Shown here: positions 21,944-33,377 of the stretch, one piece after another
How the letters are laid out: the number at the start of each line of letters is the position of its first letter
Position numbering within the stretch: the first letter of the stretch is position 1
DNA from: Limnephilus marmoratus
Taxonomy: Eukaryota; Arthropoda; Insecta; Trichoptera; Limnephilidae
Assembly (NCBI GenBank): GCA_917880885.1
Contig: OU862913.1
Coordinates: 310,001 to 374,000, forward strand
DNA length: 64,000 nucleotides
Direction: 5' to 3'
Position numbers and translations under genes: made by a program
The notes under the pieces: model-generated
Database searches by the model: none
What the model saw: only the letters and a program-made list of their open reading frames with translations
What the model was told of the DNA's origin: nothing

Positions 21944-22165
21944 TTATAGACTTCTACCGAAGAGGGGGGAGAAATATAAACACAACCAAGTACAAGCTTT
22001 TTGGTACCAAGTAGAACACACAGGAACAATTGATCAGAAACATTGTTAAATATTTCTAGAATATTATGGCAGGGGTATTTTTTGTCTACGCATATCATCA
22101 CTCCACCACCTATACACTTAACAAAAGAAGTAGAACGGTCACTGCGGAAAACGTTGTAGTCAAAC
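21944..22165 (-). pseudogene. Jockey-type LINE, endonuclease fragment
   Basis: The minus strand reads FDYNVFRSDRSTS, then a GGGVMICVDK block and LVLGCVYISPPSS. These are typical endonuclease motifs of Jockey/CR1 LINEs (YRxDR, GGG-x-I/L, CVYRPP). It continues in frame with the LINE piece below 19560 once the inserted element is removed. At 22166 it is cut by the terminus of the hAT element. Confidence 0.75.
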
Positions 22166-22244
22166 CAGAGGCGGATTTGCAGTCTTGGCCGCCCTAGGCC
22201 CCAGACCATGTAGCCGCCCCTTTCTCAGTACCCATCATATTGAC

Positions 22245-22680
22245 CAGGAGTATCCAAACTTTTCACTAAGTTCCTAGGGTCAAAACCGTTTTAATTTTCC
22301 TGCCATTATCATTCATGGTTCATGGGGTGAGATTTGTCCAGGTCTTGGCGGCGGATACGTCTGCCCACCTGCTGCGTGGCGGGCCGGATCGACAGAGACT
22401 GGGTGAGGGAGGCCTTTTGACCTTTCCAGCCGGACTATCTTGACCCATCGCCTTGCACCGCAGTTGGAGGGATGTATTAATACGTATGTCACTCCTGGAC
22501 ACACTAATCCCCAGATTCCTACCCACCCCTCATACCTTTTCCTTTTCAGAACTTCCTATCCTTCCGTTCCTTAAAAAGACCCTCCACGTAGTATCACCTA
22601 AGATGACATAGGTCGTGAGGGAAAATATTTTCCTCAAAGCCTCCTGTGAATTTTGGCGGGCCGTTGTTTGGAGACCCCTG
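22245..22680. mobile_element. hAT-type MITE (CAGGRGTMTCCAAAC ends)
   Basis: The left end is CAGGAGTATCCAAACTTTTC and the right, reverse complemented, CAGGGGTCTCCAAACAACGG. The flanks ATATTGAC (22237-22244) and ATATAGAC (22681-22688) agree at seven of eight positions. It contains the SINE-like copy. Confidence 0.65.
22313..22650 (+). repeat. SINE-like dispersed repeat, copy 2
   Basis: It starts near GTTCATGGGGTGAG, passes GTCTGCCCACCTGCTGCGTG, GGGTGAGGGAGGCC and GTCACTCCTGGACACACT, and ends GAGGGAAAATATTTTCCTC. The copy at 54868-55130 has the same order. The final 100 bp match the 3' tail of the LINE at 3.9 kb. Confidence 0.65.
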
Positions 22681-22898
22681 ATATAGACTATAGACTACAT
22701 AATGAATTTACTTTATTGACAACTTTTATCGAAATCGATTCAGAAATTTAGTTAACTATAATAGCTGCTAGTTTGTAATACTTTCTAAGGTTTCAAGGAT
22801 TTGAATAAAACATTCAAAACAGTTTTAGTTTTAATTTATTTAACTAGTTTCAGATTTATTCTCATACAATAATATATAAGTGTTTCACAGTTACAATT

Positions 22899-23615
22899 AG
22901 GGTTGCCAGATACGGGCTTATCTTTTTCTAGACATTTCTGGGGTTACAGACGAAGTTGGGGTTTTAGAGTCGAAATCCAACTAAAAATGTTGGCTGTTGG
23001 ACGGGCAATAGAAAAAATATTACAAAATTACTAGTTAGGTATTTTAAAAGAAAAAAAGTTAATGATTAAAAAACATACCTTTATTTTTTGTGAAATCTAT
23101 TAAGTAACAAACTGCATACATACCAACCATACCATATACAGTCATGGATAAAAAGTTATAGTTAGTCTCCAAACTAGTAAAAGAAATCAGCACCTCTTTA
23201 TATATATTTAAAAAAAGTTAAAATAAAAATTTGAGCATCTCTTCAAGGCTTATTAATAAAACTTTGGTAAAAAACTCAACATCGGAGATTATTTACATAC
23301 ATAAAAACATAACTTGAAACAAAAATTTAATATCTCTTTGGCTAACTTAAAATCATCTTTTATGAAAATAAATCTGAATTAACTATTTTTTTTAAATATT
23401 TATCACTGGACTTTGCCATTTTTTAAATTTTTTGTCCGTCACTGCTTTGCGAAACTGATAAAATTTCTGAACAAGACTTTTCGAAATTGATACGAGTTGT
23501 TGAGAGGCGAGGCGTTGCTTGTTGGAATTGACAAAACAAAACCAACTATTTTGGAAAAAAAACTAACGACACGCAAAATTCCGGGACAATCCCGGAAATC
23601 CCGGCCATCTGGCAG
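22899..23615. mobile_element. hAT-type MITE at the 3' end of the hAT transposase
   Basis: The ends are AGGGTTGCCAGATACGGG and, reverse complemented, CTGCCAGATGGCCGGGA. The perfect 8-bp duplication TTACAATT lies at 22891-22898 and 23616-23623, and its right copy contains the stop codon of the older transposase. The element is 717 bp and non-coding. Confidence 0.75.
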
Positions 23616-23623
23616 TTACAATT

Positions 23624-26435
23624 CTCGTCTGCACTTAAGTGCAGCAAAATCATTAATTACATCTTCGCAATCCAATTTCCTTAAAAAATCTGCTTCTATG
23701 TTAAGCAAAGCAAGATTGTTCAGCCTTTGCTCCATCATTGATGTGCGTAAATAATTTTTTTACACGTCGTAAACGTTCGTTCATTCATCGTTCTCCAGAA
23801 GAGTTACTGGCGGGAGTACACACACACATTCGAAGAGCAATATCCACGTTTGGATAAATGGTTTGAAGATCTTCAGTTCGTAACCATTTTAACAAACTGA
23901 CAGCATTGTTTCGATCCTTATTTTTCACACTGCAGTGAGCACGAAAATGGAGACATTCTTCTGAAAAGTGGGCTTCTAAATCACTAGAATAAATCATTTG
24001 CAATGTTTTTGCCTTTTCTTCGACTTCAGACGGGCTTAGTTTTGTCAATTGAGTAATAAAATTAAATTTATTATAAAGTGATTTGTAAGCACTGTAGTGT
24101 TGGTAATATGTGTATCTGTCGGGTAGGTTCGGGAATACCGAACCTAGCCGAAGCGACCGGACATCGGCACAATATAATAGCGAGCACAGAGCTCGTGCGG
24201 CGTCTTTCTCGTTAGGCGGCTTACAGCCAACACTGTAAATATTATATTCTAATAAACAGTCTCCGTGTATCAAGGATACTACGTGTTTTAATAAGTAACC
24301 TTGAAAACATCCAAGAGCGATACTGGAGATTAAGGGCCCAGTATTACCTGCAGTACAGGACATTACAAGCACCCAGTCGTTTTTTTAGTTCTGCTGATAA
24401 GGAATCGATGACAAGCTACTCTCAGTAGCTTAGCGGGTGTAAATTCTTATTGTATGTAATTTTATACAAAAAAAAATATATATTACCAAAAATGTAGTGA
24501 TTCTGAAATTTTCGCGGCCGTTTGTTTGTTGCATCTCTTCACCTGTATTATTCTCGCCAGGAAGTAGCTTAGGCTTTCGATTGCGTCGAAAATCTCTTTC
24601 ATATTCCTGTAAAAAGGACAGTTTTTTGCTTGGTTTTCGAAATCATCGAAATTATCTCGCATTTCGCCAATAAAATGTATAAGTACCTCATACAGTTCTA
24701 TGACAATGGTGATGTCAATTTCCACACTCTGAAGTTTTTTACTTGTGGCGTTAATACGATTCAGTCCCCAAAACACAGTCATGATGGCCGTTTCAAAGCG
24801 TTCCAGTTTTAAACGAACACCTCTTGCTTCACATATAACGGCTTTCTTCTGTTCTGTGTCATTTTCGATCGAGACTAACGCTTTATGGATTTCATGCCAC
24901 GATTCGCGTAAACTTTTGCATGCATCTGCACGAGCTGACCAACGAGTCGTTGATAGACTTTTGACGGTGAAATGGGCTTGTAGGAGATCCCAACGCTGAG
25001 TTGATGCTGTAAAGAAATTATACAGCTCTTGGAGTAGAGGAAAGAACGAACAAGCCTCTTGGCTGCTTTCAGCTGCACACTCACCTACTAAATTGAGCGA
25101 GTGTTCTGAACAGGGAACATACTCGGCAAGGGGAGAAAATTCCTTTATTTTAGCTTGTAGGCCGTTGTATATGCCTGACATGTTAGCTGCGTTGTCATAA
25201 GATTGCCCTCGGCAGTTTGAAATATCGATTCCCAATTCAATTAAAGTTGAGGTTACAATATTTGTCATTTTTTGTGATTTATGGCCTGTGTTTGGAATGA
25301 ACATGAGGAAACGTTCTACAGGTGATCCATTGGGCAGGACATATCTGATTACAAAAGTGAGCTGGTCTACGTGAGATATATCCGGCGTCGAGTCGATGAT
25401 CAGAGAAAAATATTTCGCTGTTAATATTTCCATTACAATTGTCTTCAAAACTTTGTTTCCCATAAGCCGAATGAATTCTTCGCATATTGTTGAAGAGAGA
25501 TAACTCGTATATCCTGAGCCTCGATTCCCACAACGTGTAATGTGTTTGGCTAAGAACGGATCGAACTCAGCGATAAATTCTAATGACATCAAATAATTTC
25601 CATTGTGAAATGAACCAAATTTTTCTTCGAGTCCTCTGAAAGACAAACCACGTGATGCAAGCGCTTTTACACATGCAACTACTCGTTTCAAAATGTTTCT
25701 CCAGTAAATTATTTCTTCATCTAATTGTATCGTTAATGCGTGGTCAATGCGACCTAACGTGCTGCTTCGTTCGTTCGTAAGCAGGACAGATAATTTGTGA
25801 GTAGGCTAATTCTCATGGGTCGATACTCGGTAATTGGATTTTTTCCAATCATTAAAACCTTCCTTTCTATCAAACTGACTCTCCCCGCCATTAAAAAGAA
25901 GACAAGGTCCACAAAAAACATGTCCAGTACTTTCGGAATAAATTAGCCACTTTCGCAGAACTTTTTCGCCATTTAGAAGCTGACGTTCGAATAAATGTTC
26001 TGACAACTGTCGCACCTTATCTTTGTAAATTCGCACACTCTTAGAAAAATCATTTTGAATGTTTTGATTAGCTCCGTTCTTACAAATGTACCTAATAATC
26101 ACGCGTGAACTCGTCAATTGTCCATTTGGCTAGATGGTCGCTGATTTCGCACAGTTCCTGGTCCGGATAAGGCTGCACTCCTGGTACTAGTGGAACATTT
26201 TTGGCTTCTTCCTGTAATCCACTTGCCACATCGATAAAAATATCTGCACTAAAGAAACATCAGTTGACATAACACCGCTACCACTTGGAACGTCGCACGT
26301 TGGATCAATGACATATGGTTTTCCAAAGAAATCGTCTAATTTCCGAGTTTTTTTAATTACATCCTGTTGTTTAATATCTTTTTCTTTAGCTCGCTTGCGA
26401 TACTCAGCCCCACTTAACCTTTTCTTTCCATCCAT
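23624..26435 (-). pseudogene. hAT transposase, ZMYM1/TTF-type
   Basis: The gene reads leftward from the ATG at 26435 (basic KRLSGAEYRKRAKEK start). The TTF-type zinc domain lies at 25806-26117 (FCGPCLLFNGG). The central 402-residue frame at 24483-25691 has LIIDSTPDISHVDQLTFVIR, a catalytic-site segment, then GQSYDNAANMSG and EHSLNLVGE. The C-terminal dimerisation part ends with LNNLALLNIEADF and CRREL* at 23616-23640. Stops and frameshifts split it. A 232-bp GT-AG interval (24116-24347) can be removed to join CR to YTYYQHYSAYKSL in frame, so it may be an intron or insertion. In life it would cut and paste its element. Confidence 0.8.
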
Positions 26436-28256
26436 ATCTAATTATGCGAAATAACACTTTTTACGTGAGGTATCGTCCACGTCTTGTAAAATATTTTGAT
26501 TTTTGTTAATATTGCAGTACATACACGTCGCGTCGCGAATACCTTTAAGGAATTAGGAAAACGCTCGTCAACTCGCTGCAATTGCTGCACGCACACTGGC
26601 ACACTGACCACTGCCGGTACTGACTGCTGTCGCCTGTCGCGAACGGGGGCGTATTTCCAATCCCTACCGCGTTTCAGTCGCGATAGGGTTTGTTCCTCTG
26701 GAACGATTTCGGTCGAAAAATGGAGAACGGACTACTTTTATTTTTCTGCGATTGATATCGGTCCAAAAATGGACCACATTTCCTACCATTCGTAAAACAT
26801 TTTTTTTTTTTTTCATAAGTTTTTATTCCAGTAAAAAAGAAAATAACATTTTCACTTACTTAACTAGAATATTGAATTATGTACTTTTTACATTGTATTA
26901 CACAGTTTTTACATTACATGGTTTTTACATTTCATAACCTTAGATTACATTAGATTATTGTAATAATATAAACATTTTCTTGGCCAGCCGTTTATTTTAA
27001 CACGGGGCTATTGCAATGCTAATAAGGTTATCTCTCTCTCTCAGGTTTATGTGGGACCTAGCGATCCGTAATGCGGGAAGGTTCTGCTTTTTTGTTCCAG
27101 AATGTAAAAAGAAACAAGATTGTTTGGGAAGATTACATAAATGTATTGTAAAGAGAAGTACATACACAAAATGTATCAAATAATATGACAAAAGGAATAG
27201 TAACAATTTAACAAAAACATACCCGATGGACCAGATGTTAAACCAAGCTAATCTATTTCTATTACACGTCGAGGATGCCGATGCGACGGGGATGGTAGCT
27301 CGGAGTACGAAGGGCGAAGTGTTTCGTCCCACACTAGGGGAAGGGTTCTCGAGTACAACCTTCACGGGAACTCGACATCAGGGGAAGGCCAAGGTCATCC
27401 TTCCACGGTATAGGTCCAGCAGCTGCTTCAATAGGCCTCAAAAATCTCAGAGGTTCCAGGCTCCCACGTGTCCCATCCGTAACAACGGTTCCAAAAACCT
27501 TCGGGGCGAGAACGAAAATTTTCTCGGGAGTCAACAAGACGGATGGTTGTTAGGATCAATCGATCCCGGCGCGTAATCAACAGGATTACCCCAATAACTT
27601 TCGATTTTACATCGGACTCGGCTGGCAGGTAGCCATTATCATAAAAATCGGAACAAACACATTCTCCAAGAACTAAAAAACTTGAACACGCTCCTCAAGC
27701 GACGCGTGAACTCCGCGGGACACGTTGCGGTTATCCTTAAGATTTTCTTACATGTCGATCAGACTTAAATTATTAAAGTATTTTGACTCATTGAAACTAC
27801 GGCGGTTCCCAAACGCCGTCGTTTCCAGAAGTGTCAAAACCAGAGAGAAAGAAGTGTTGCCAAACCAATACGGGCTGTTCAAAATACCAGGTTAGTGGTC
27901 AGGTAAATTATTATATCACAAATTGATAATTATTTACGTGACATGCTTTATATATTTTGACCATAGATGTCACAAATCCGAACTCCATAGGCTACTTTAC
28001 AACAATGCTAAAAATAAATAAAAAATCCTTTGCCTCTTAATCCTATTCCTACGTTCCTCCTCCCCCCCCCCCCCCCCCCCCTTTTTCATAGATTTTAACT
28101 AAAAATATATATATTTTTAAAGAAAATACCTTTATAATGTCACACTTTATAATTCACTATCATCAGTGGAAAGTTCATAATTGGCATAAATAACATCTTA
28201 TTATTGTATTATTTTATAATCTCTGATTTATTTATTTATTATAGCTTTTGTAAGGT
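26436..28256. other. hAT flank with palindromic promoter-like motif and C tract
   Basis: No gene is recognised; plus-strand frames around 27226-27576 resemble nothing. At 26668-26688 lies CCAATCCCTACCGCGTTTCAG, part of a palindromic motif that returns at 28440-28480 and 59930-59980. A run of about 20 C ends at 28081. Confidence 0.4.
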
Positions 28257-28412
28257 GATTAAGAGCGTGTTCACACAGAGCTATAATATGCGTGGGCTGG
28301 CGTATTTCGGCATATCGCTCGCCGTACATTCCAAATTGGAAAGTATGACGAGCGATATGCTGAAATACGCCATCCAACGCATATTATAGCTCTGTGTGTG
28401 AACACGCTCTTA
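28257..28412. mobile_element. Fold-back MITE, copy 1 (AAGAGCGTGTTCACAC ends)
   Basis: Two arms of about 74 bp are near-perfect reverse complements: TAAGAGCGTGTTCACACAGA through GCATATCGCTCG on the left and the mirror on the right. The ends resemble Harbinger/Tc-type GxGCGTGTTCACAC termini, with TA or TTA/TAA at the borders. Confidence 0.75.
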
Positions 28413-28539
28413 TGCATAAAAATACCTAAGGCGGTTCAGTCACTAGCGCAACTGAATCGCGGTAGGGATTGGAAATACGCGAGCGGGCGAGCGACGGAGC
28501 ATGATAGGTGTGGCGAGGGCGGCTGCGGGGTGTGGGGGC

Positions 28540-28708
28540 GCGCTGTGTGCTGTGTGTGAACACAGCACACAGCAAAATACTCTTGCATATCACAAAATAC
28601 TCTTGCATATCGCTAGCCATATATTCCAATTGGGAATGTACGGCGAGCGATAGGCCGAAATACGCCATCCCATGCATATTATAGCTGTGTGTGAACACGC
28701 TCTTATGA
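28540..28708. mobile_element. Fold-back MITE, copy 2 (rearranged)
   Basis: The right arm (TACGGCGAGCGATAGGCC to GTGAACACGCTCTTATG) matches copy 1. The left arm is partly replaced by two direct copies of ATCACAAAATACTCTTGC and by GCACACAGC repeats. Confidence 0.6.
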
Positions 28709-28867
28709 AACTTCCGAGCACGAGCGCGAGACCCTTGCGGCTAGCAATGACGTTTTCGTACGTAGAATATTTAGGTACTTAGGAAGTAATTTCTTGTTAT
28801 CATCTGTGACTTTTTTGTCACGATTGGCCGCCCCTAATATCTGGCCGCCCTAGGCCCGGGCCTACAT

Positions 28868-28965
28868 AGGCCTTAAAGAAGGAGGTAGCGCAACACGGCA
28901 TAATACCCCAAAAACTAATAACAAAAATACTTTTGGTCTTGAAAATCTAAAATCGTAACGAATTG
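28868..28965 (+). repeat. Penelope-like terminal fragment
   Basis: GAGGTAGCGCAACACGGCAT, then AATACCCCAAAAAC and GAAAATCTAAAATC, duplicates the flank of the palindrome at 55820-55900. It is a short fragment of the same repeat. Confidence 0.5.
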
Positions 28966-29027
28966 AAAAATCTTTATTTAGTTAGATTGGTACCTAATTA
29001 TTATAATTTTTTATTCAAGTTAAAAAG

Positions 29028-29184
29028 TGTTAGTTTGTAATTAAATAGACTCAATTATAAGGTACAAACGTGTTTTATTATCAGGTAAACAATACACTAG
29101 TTGACACAATTTCAAACAGAAGAAAAATAACAAAAGAAGATTGTTCCGGAACTATCAGTGTTGCCAGCATCAAATATTCCAACA
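29028..29184 (-). repeat. Copia-type LTR (3' LTR of minus-strand element)
   Basis: This 157-bp LTR begins TGTTAGTTTG and ends ATTCCAACA. It is about 98% identical to the copy at 30554-30710 (three differences noticed). A purine tract (AGGGAGGGTG on the minus strand) abuts it. Confidence 0.85.
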
Positions 29185-29190
29185 CCCTCC

Positions 29191-30084
29191 CTATTTGATG
29201 ATACCCTGATTGCAAATAATGCATCTCATCAATTTCTCTCTATCCAAAGCTTTGGTGAGAGAGTCGGCTACCATTTTAGTTGTAGGGATGTATTTGAATT
29301 CAATTAGTTGGCACTGGATCTTCTCACGAAGGAAGTGATGTCGCACATCTATATGTTTGGTTCTGGCTTGGTAACACCCATTCACGGCTAGATTTGCCGC
29401 TCCCTGGTTGTCCACGTGGATAACTGTAGGAGTGTCATATACTGCACTGTCGATTTCCTGAGCCAGACCTCTTAACCACAATGCCTCCTGTGTCGCAGCA
29501 GACATGGACATGTACTCTGCTTCGGTTGTCGATAGCGCCACAGTTGGTTGTTTTTTTGTCCCCCAAGAAACAGCTCCTTTACATTTAGTAAAAATGTAGC
29601 CTGTCACAGATCGCCTTTCGTCACAATCACTGGCCCAATCAGCATCACAGAAACTAACAATTGAAGAGGGTGTGCATCCATCAAACTCCAGTTTCCAATC
29701 TGCAGTACCCTTTAAGTAACGCATAATTCGTTTGACTGCAGCCCAGTGCGCTTGACCTGGATTGTTATTGAAACGACTCACATAACTAACCGCAAATGAA
29801 ATGTCAGGTCGGGTAACTTGAGAGGCAAATAACAAACTACCGACTGCCTCTTGGTACGGAATATTTTTCATCATGGCTGAGGTGTTCTCATCTTTTGGTG
29901 ATTGCTGTTTCGAGAGTTTTTCATTAGGACTTAGTGGTGTGTCCACACGGTTGCATCCATACATATTGAAGCGCTTCAGAACCTGTTCAATATAGCTCTG
30001 TTGACTTATCCACAGCTTCTTGTTTTGCCTGTCTCGAGTCAACTGGAATCCCAACACATATTTGGCTTCACCGATATCAGTCAT
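29191..30084 (-). pseudogene. pol: Ty1/copia-type RT C-terminal half and RNase H
   Basis: The frame reads YVLGFQLTRDRQ, then NMYGCNRVDTPL and GSLLFASQVTRPDISFAV, followed by RNase H motifs SFCDADWASD, RRSVTGYIF and STTEAEYMS, and ends with VIHVDNQGAANLA and RTKHIDVRHHFLRE. This is the typical copia end of Pol. The integrase and the first part of RT, including the YxDD site, have been deleted together with the protease. The element therefore cannot move by itself. Confidence 0.85.
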
Positions 30085-30134
30085 TTTGAAACTTTCTTTG
30101 AGCTGATTTTTAACAGCATATTTTTGTGATTTGT

Positions 30135-30479
30135 CTAATAAGTAGTAATAATTTTATCGACGTAATCTTCAACAGACTTACAGTTTTCTAACTTTGTTGT
30201 AATTAGGGTCCTTAGTAACCCGACGCGCCGTGTAAGACCTTTATCGTCGTAAGCAGTAGCAAGATTGTCCCAGGCTTCTTTCGCGGTTGTAGCAGACTGG
30301 ACATGAACATAGTTAACAGGTTCAATCAACAAAACAATCTTGGAACGACATTTTTTAACCTTTTTCTGGTCTGATTCCTGGTCTTCTAAATATGCTTGAG
30401 CTGCGAACTTCCAGATGTCATAGTTCTCACGGCCCCTCAACTTTTCAATAGGGAGTTGGAACGACATTGTTCGATTCAA
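30135..30479 (-). pseudogene. gag: Copia-type Gag N-terminal fragment
   Basis: The frame starts MNRTMSFQLPIEKLRGRENY and DIWKFAAQAYLEDQ, and continues with ATTAKEAWDNLATAYDDKG and a TTKLENCKSVEDYVDKI end. This is the UBN2/DUF4219-like copia Gag. It stops before the zinc knuckle, where a large deletion joins it to the RT end. The start sits about 75 bp inside the 5' LTR. Confidence 0.8.
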
Positions 30480-30553
30480 ATGTTAATCACAATTTTATAC
30501 TAAAAGTCATTGATCACAACACAGTGTCTTTAAGCATGATGTGGCCCATAACC

Positions 30554-30710
30554 TGTTAGTTTGTAATTAAATAGACTCAATTATAAGGTACAAACGTATT
30601 TTATTATCAGGTAAACAATACACTAGTTGGCACAATTTCAAACAGAAGAAAAATAACAAAAAAAGATTGTTCCGGAACTATCAGTGTTGCCAGCATCAAA
30701 TATTCCAACA
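30554..30710 (-). repeat. Copia-type LTR (5' LTR of minus-strand element)
   Basis: Same 157-bp sequence as 29028-29184. Read inward on the minus strand it is followed by GGTTATGGGCC, a plausible primer-binding site. Flanks are AAAAG and AAAGG, close to a 5-bp target duplication. Confidence 0.85.
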
Positions 30711-30739
30711 AAAGGGAGGGTAAATGGTAAATTACCTTG

Positions 30740-31331
30740 AGCTGGACTTCTCTAGTTTTTGAACAGCTTATTGATGTCGGGTGTCATATTCGTGGTAGTA
30801 ATTTTAAGAATCGACTAGAGATGTTCATCCGTAAGCCTTAAGTGATGTTTGTTCTTATTTATTTTCAAAATTATGTTCCGTTAAATATTAAAAAATATCG
30901 AACTAAGCTGGGGTATGACTCAGCTTTATCGAGAATGTGCCGTAATTTCAATGAGGCTTATAAAAAACATTCAATTAATTTGACAATGTCAACATTGGCC
31001 AACTTCAAATCATCTCTTAACTAGCTTTAAAGCTCCCTATTACGTTGTTCTATAAACTTATGAACCAATAAACTCATTGTTCTAAAAACTTGTTCCTTGT
31101 AAAACTTGTTAATTATTATTTTGTAATGTATAGTATGTGTTTGTGTGAATGAATGTAATGTATATGTAAGTATTATATTATCAATGTTGTGTTTGTCTTT
31201 AATTAGTGATAGCATGATATCAACCATGTTCAGTGTAATTGTATCTGTGAAAGCTTTGATGTAAATCACTGTTGACAAACCTAATAAAAATTAAAGTAAA
31301 TAAAAAAAAATAAAAAAATAAATAAAAAAAC
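30740..31331 (+). pseudogene. LINE 3' end with A-rich tail
   Basis: The short frame at 30842-31024 (LGYDSALSRMCRNFNEAYKK, ending MSTLANFKSSLN) resembles the extreme C-terminus of Jockey-like ORF2. A 3'UTR and an AATAAA-rich tail follow (31280-31330). Only the last 60 or so residues remain. Confidence 0.6.
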
Positions 31332-31549
31332 GGAAAACATCTGGTTCAAGTTTGAGCAACCCTGAACTAGACAAACATTAACATTTTATATACGTGTACA
31401 TCTCATTCCAACTATAATTTGCATTCTCCAATACACCGTCTACAAATTTTTGTATCTTGCATCACACTTCATCACACATACATGTATAATCTTGTATCTT
31501 GTATCACACTCATAGGCGTAGACTAGGTTACTAAAGCCCCGGTGCAAAA

Positions 31550-31602
31550 ATATTTTGACTTGATAAAACCTAAACGGTTTAGGTTTTATCAAGTCAAAAT
31601 AT
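31550..31602. repeat. Perfect 26-bp palindrome with 1-nt spacer
   Basis: Left arm ATATTTTGACTTGATAAAAC plus CTAAAC, spacer G, and the exact reverse complement. The adjoining CATAGGCGTAGACTAGG looks like a hAT terminus. Confidence 0.85.
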
Positions 31603-32035
31603 AAATTCTTTAAAGATACAAAGCTACTATTTTATCATCAGCTCTTTATCGTGCACTAAATGCACAGCAAAACTACTTAGGGGGTATACATTAATTACGT
31701 AAGCTGTTTTTTTTATATTTACTCCTCCCGGCCCTCCCGCCCCTCCCGCCCCTCCCGCCCCTTGGTGAGATTAAGTGAGATTTGGTTGGACCCCACCCCT
31801 CCTCCTCATGTGAACTTGACACTACAGTCGTTAAATTACTACATTTATTTTCATAAAAACTTAAACTAATATAACTTTCAGGTATACTTTAGCACTATTC
31901 ACTACAATGTTCAACTTTTCACGGAGAGTTATCAGTGGTTAGGTTTTTTATGTTCCATACACAAAATCAAATATTCAAAATACATAGTGCTTTGATGAAT
32001 ACCGACATAGATGTATATAATATTATATACATCTA
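31603..32035. other. Spacer with CCCGCCCCTCC repeats
   Basis: A short pyrimidine-rich run (CCCTCCCGCC units, 31728-31762) is the only visible structure. Confidence 0.35.
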
Positions 32036-32578
32036 CTAGCAGACCCGGCCACACGTTGCTGTGGCTAACGAAACACAACGCCATTACCCAACCTTTATAA
32101 AATCCACACCACCCGCTTGCCAGCTGCCCGCTGCCTGAATTGAATATTTGAATTTCTTGACTTTACTATAATAAGCATGTTTTTATACATATAAACCTTC
32201 CTCTTGAATCACTCTATCTATTGGTGAAAACCGCATGAATATCCGTTGCGTAGTTTAAAAGATATATGCGCACATACATTTTGAGCGACTTCATCAAATA
32301 AAATAATTCAAATCAAATACCTACTTACTCTAGGACATCTATTTTCCAATTTCTTCCATAGAACGAATTTCAAAAGTGGCTATAGTACGGCCCGCCAGCC
32401 GTTTATGTTTTCTTTAAATTTCTCGGCTTTTCTCTAATATAATTTACATGTATTATACATATAAACATTCCTCTTCAATCACTCTATCTATTGGTGAAAA
32501 CCGTATGAAAATCCGTTGCGTTTTTTAAAAGATTAACGCGCACATACATTTTGAGCGACTTCATTTTATACTATGTAA
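32036..32578 (+). repeat. Dispersed repeat (ACCCGGCC head, AAAACCGCATG tail), two partial copies
   Basis: The first copy begins GCAGACCCGGCCACACGTTG and ends with TCTATTGGTGAAAACCGCAT and GCGCACATACATTTTGAGC. The second tail at 32465-32560 repeats it with few changes. Another copy lies at 33378-34015. It is a common arthropod retroposon type that I cannot classify. Confidence 0.6.
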
Positions 32579-32589
32579 TGATAATGATA

Positions 32590-32621
<32 letters not shown>

Positions 32622-32622
32622 T
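32576..32622 (+). repeat. GAT microsatellite
   Basis: About 13 ATG/GAT-type triplets follow the repeat tail, as in retroposons with microsatellite 3' ends. Confidence 0.9.
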
Positions 32623-33377
32623 ACCGATGACCATCACGAAATATTCCGTCTTTGTCTATGGCGAAAAAATTGGACATTTTTCTGTGGTGAAATAATTTGA
32701 CATCCGACGCACCTTCAACTCTTCTATTATAATTATAATATATTATGATGATATTGGACATAATTTTGGTATTTTATTGATTTTGTAAGAATCATTTCAG
32801 TAATTAATCAATGTTCAGTTGTCAAGTTCACTCAAGTTGTCTTATATTGTAATTTTGGTGAATCAAATGGTTTTTTTTCTAAAAAAATGTTTGTATTAAG
32901 CATGTCCAGTGCCCAGTCATCCTGAAAGTTTACCAGAATTTATATATACACTGTTACACGCTCATGTCGCCAAACTTAAGAGCTTATTATTTATGAAAAT
33001 CTAAGAAAATAATACTAATTAATTTCTTTTTAGCAAAACAATTCAAACAACAAAAACAGATTGTAATAAAGTAGTCCAATATCATCTTAACTTTACTTTT
33101 GCGAGTAAAGTTCGGATAACAAAATGGGCACCCTCACATGTAATATCTTAAATAGATCAGCTGACCAAGTGGGAAGAAATATTGACTTTGAAATTTTGTT
33201 TATAAGATCGATTCGTTCACCACAAAAAAAATTATCACAATTTTTTTATTTTGCAGCTTATGAAAAAAAAGGGTTCATAAGCGGCCAAAGTTTCACGGAG
33301 TGAGCACGAAACAATGTGTATATAGGCTATATCGCCGACAAGTTTGCTGTGTTTCCGAAGAAAATATTATATAATAT
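32623..33377. other. AT-rich spacer
   Basis: I see no gene or structured repeat. Confidence 0.35.

Larger units (their letters stand above)
22166..28868 (-). mobile_element. Decayed ZMYM1/TTF-type hAT transposon with nested insertions
   Basis: The left end CAGAGGCGGATTTGC, followed by GGCCGCCCTAGGCC, lies at 22166; a related GGCCGCCCTAGGCCC block near 28845 may be the other end. Between them are a minus-strand transposase, two hAT MITEs, a SINE-like copy and twin fold-backs. The right boundary is not proven, as no matching 8-bp duplication was found. Confidence 0.5.

Noticed and set aside
27226..27576. 116-residue plus-strand frame and its minus-strand counterpart
   Set aside because: No recognisable motif, open in both strands through base composition alone, and no splice partner.
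32561..32761. Minus-strand frame ending in poly-Ser
   Set aside because: The serine run is the GAT microsatellite; the rest has no resemblance to a protein family.
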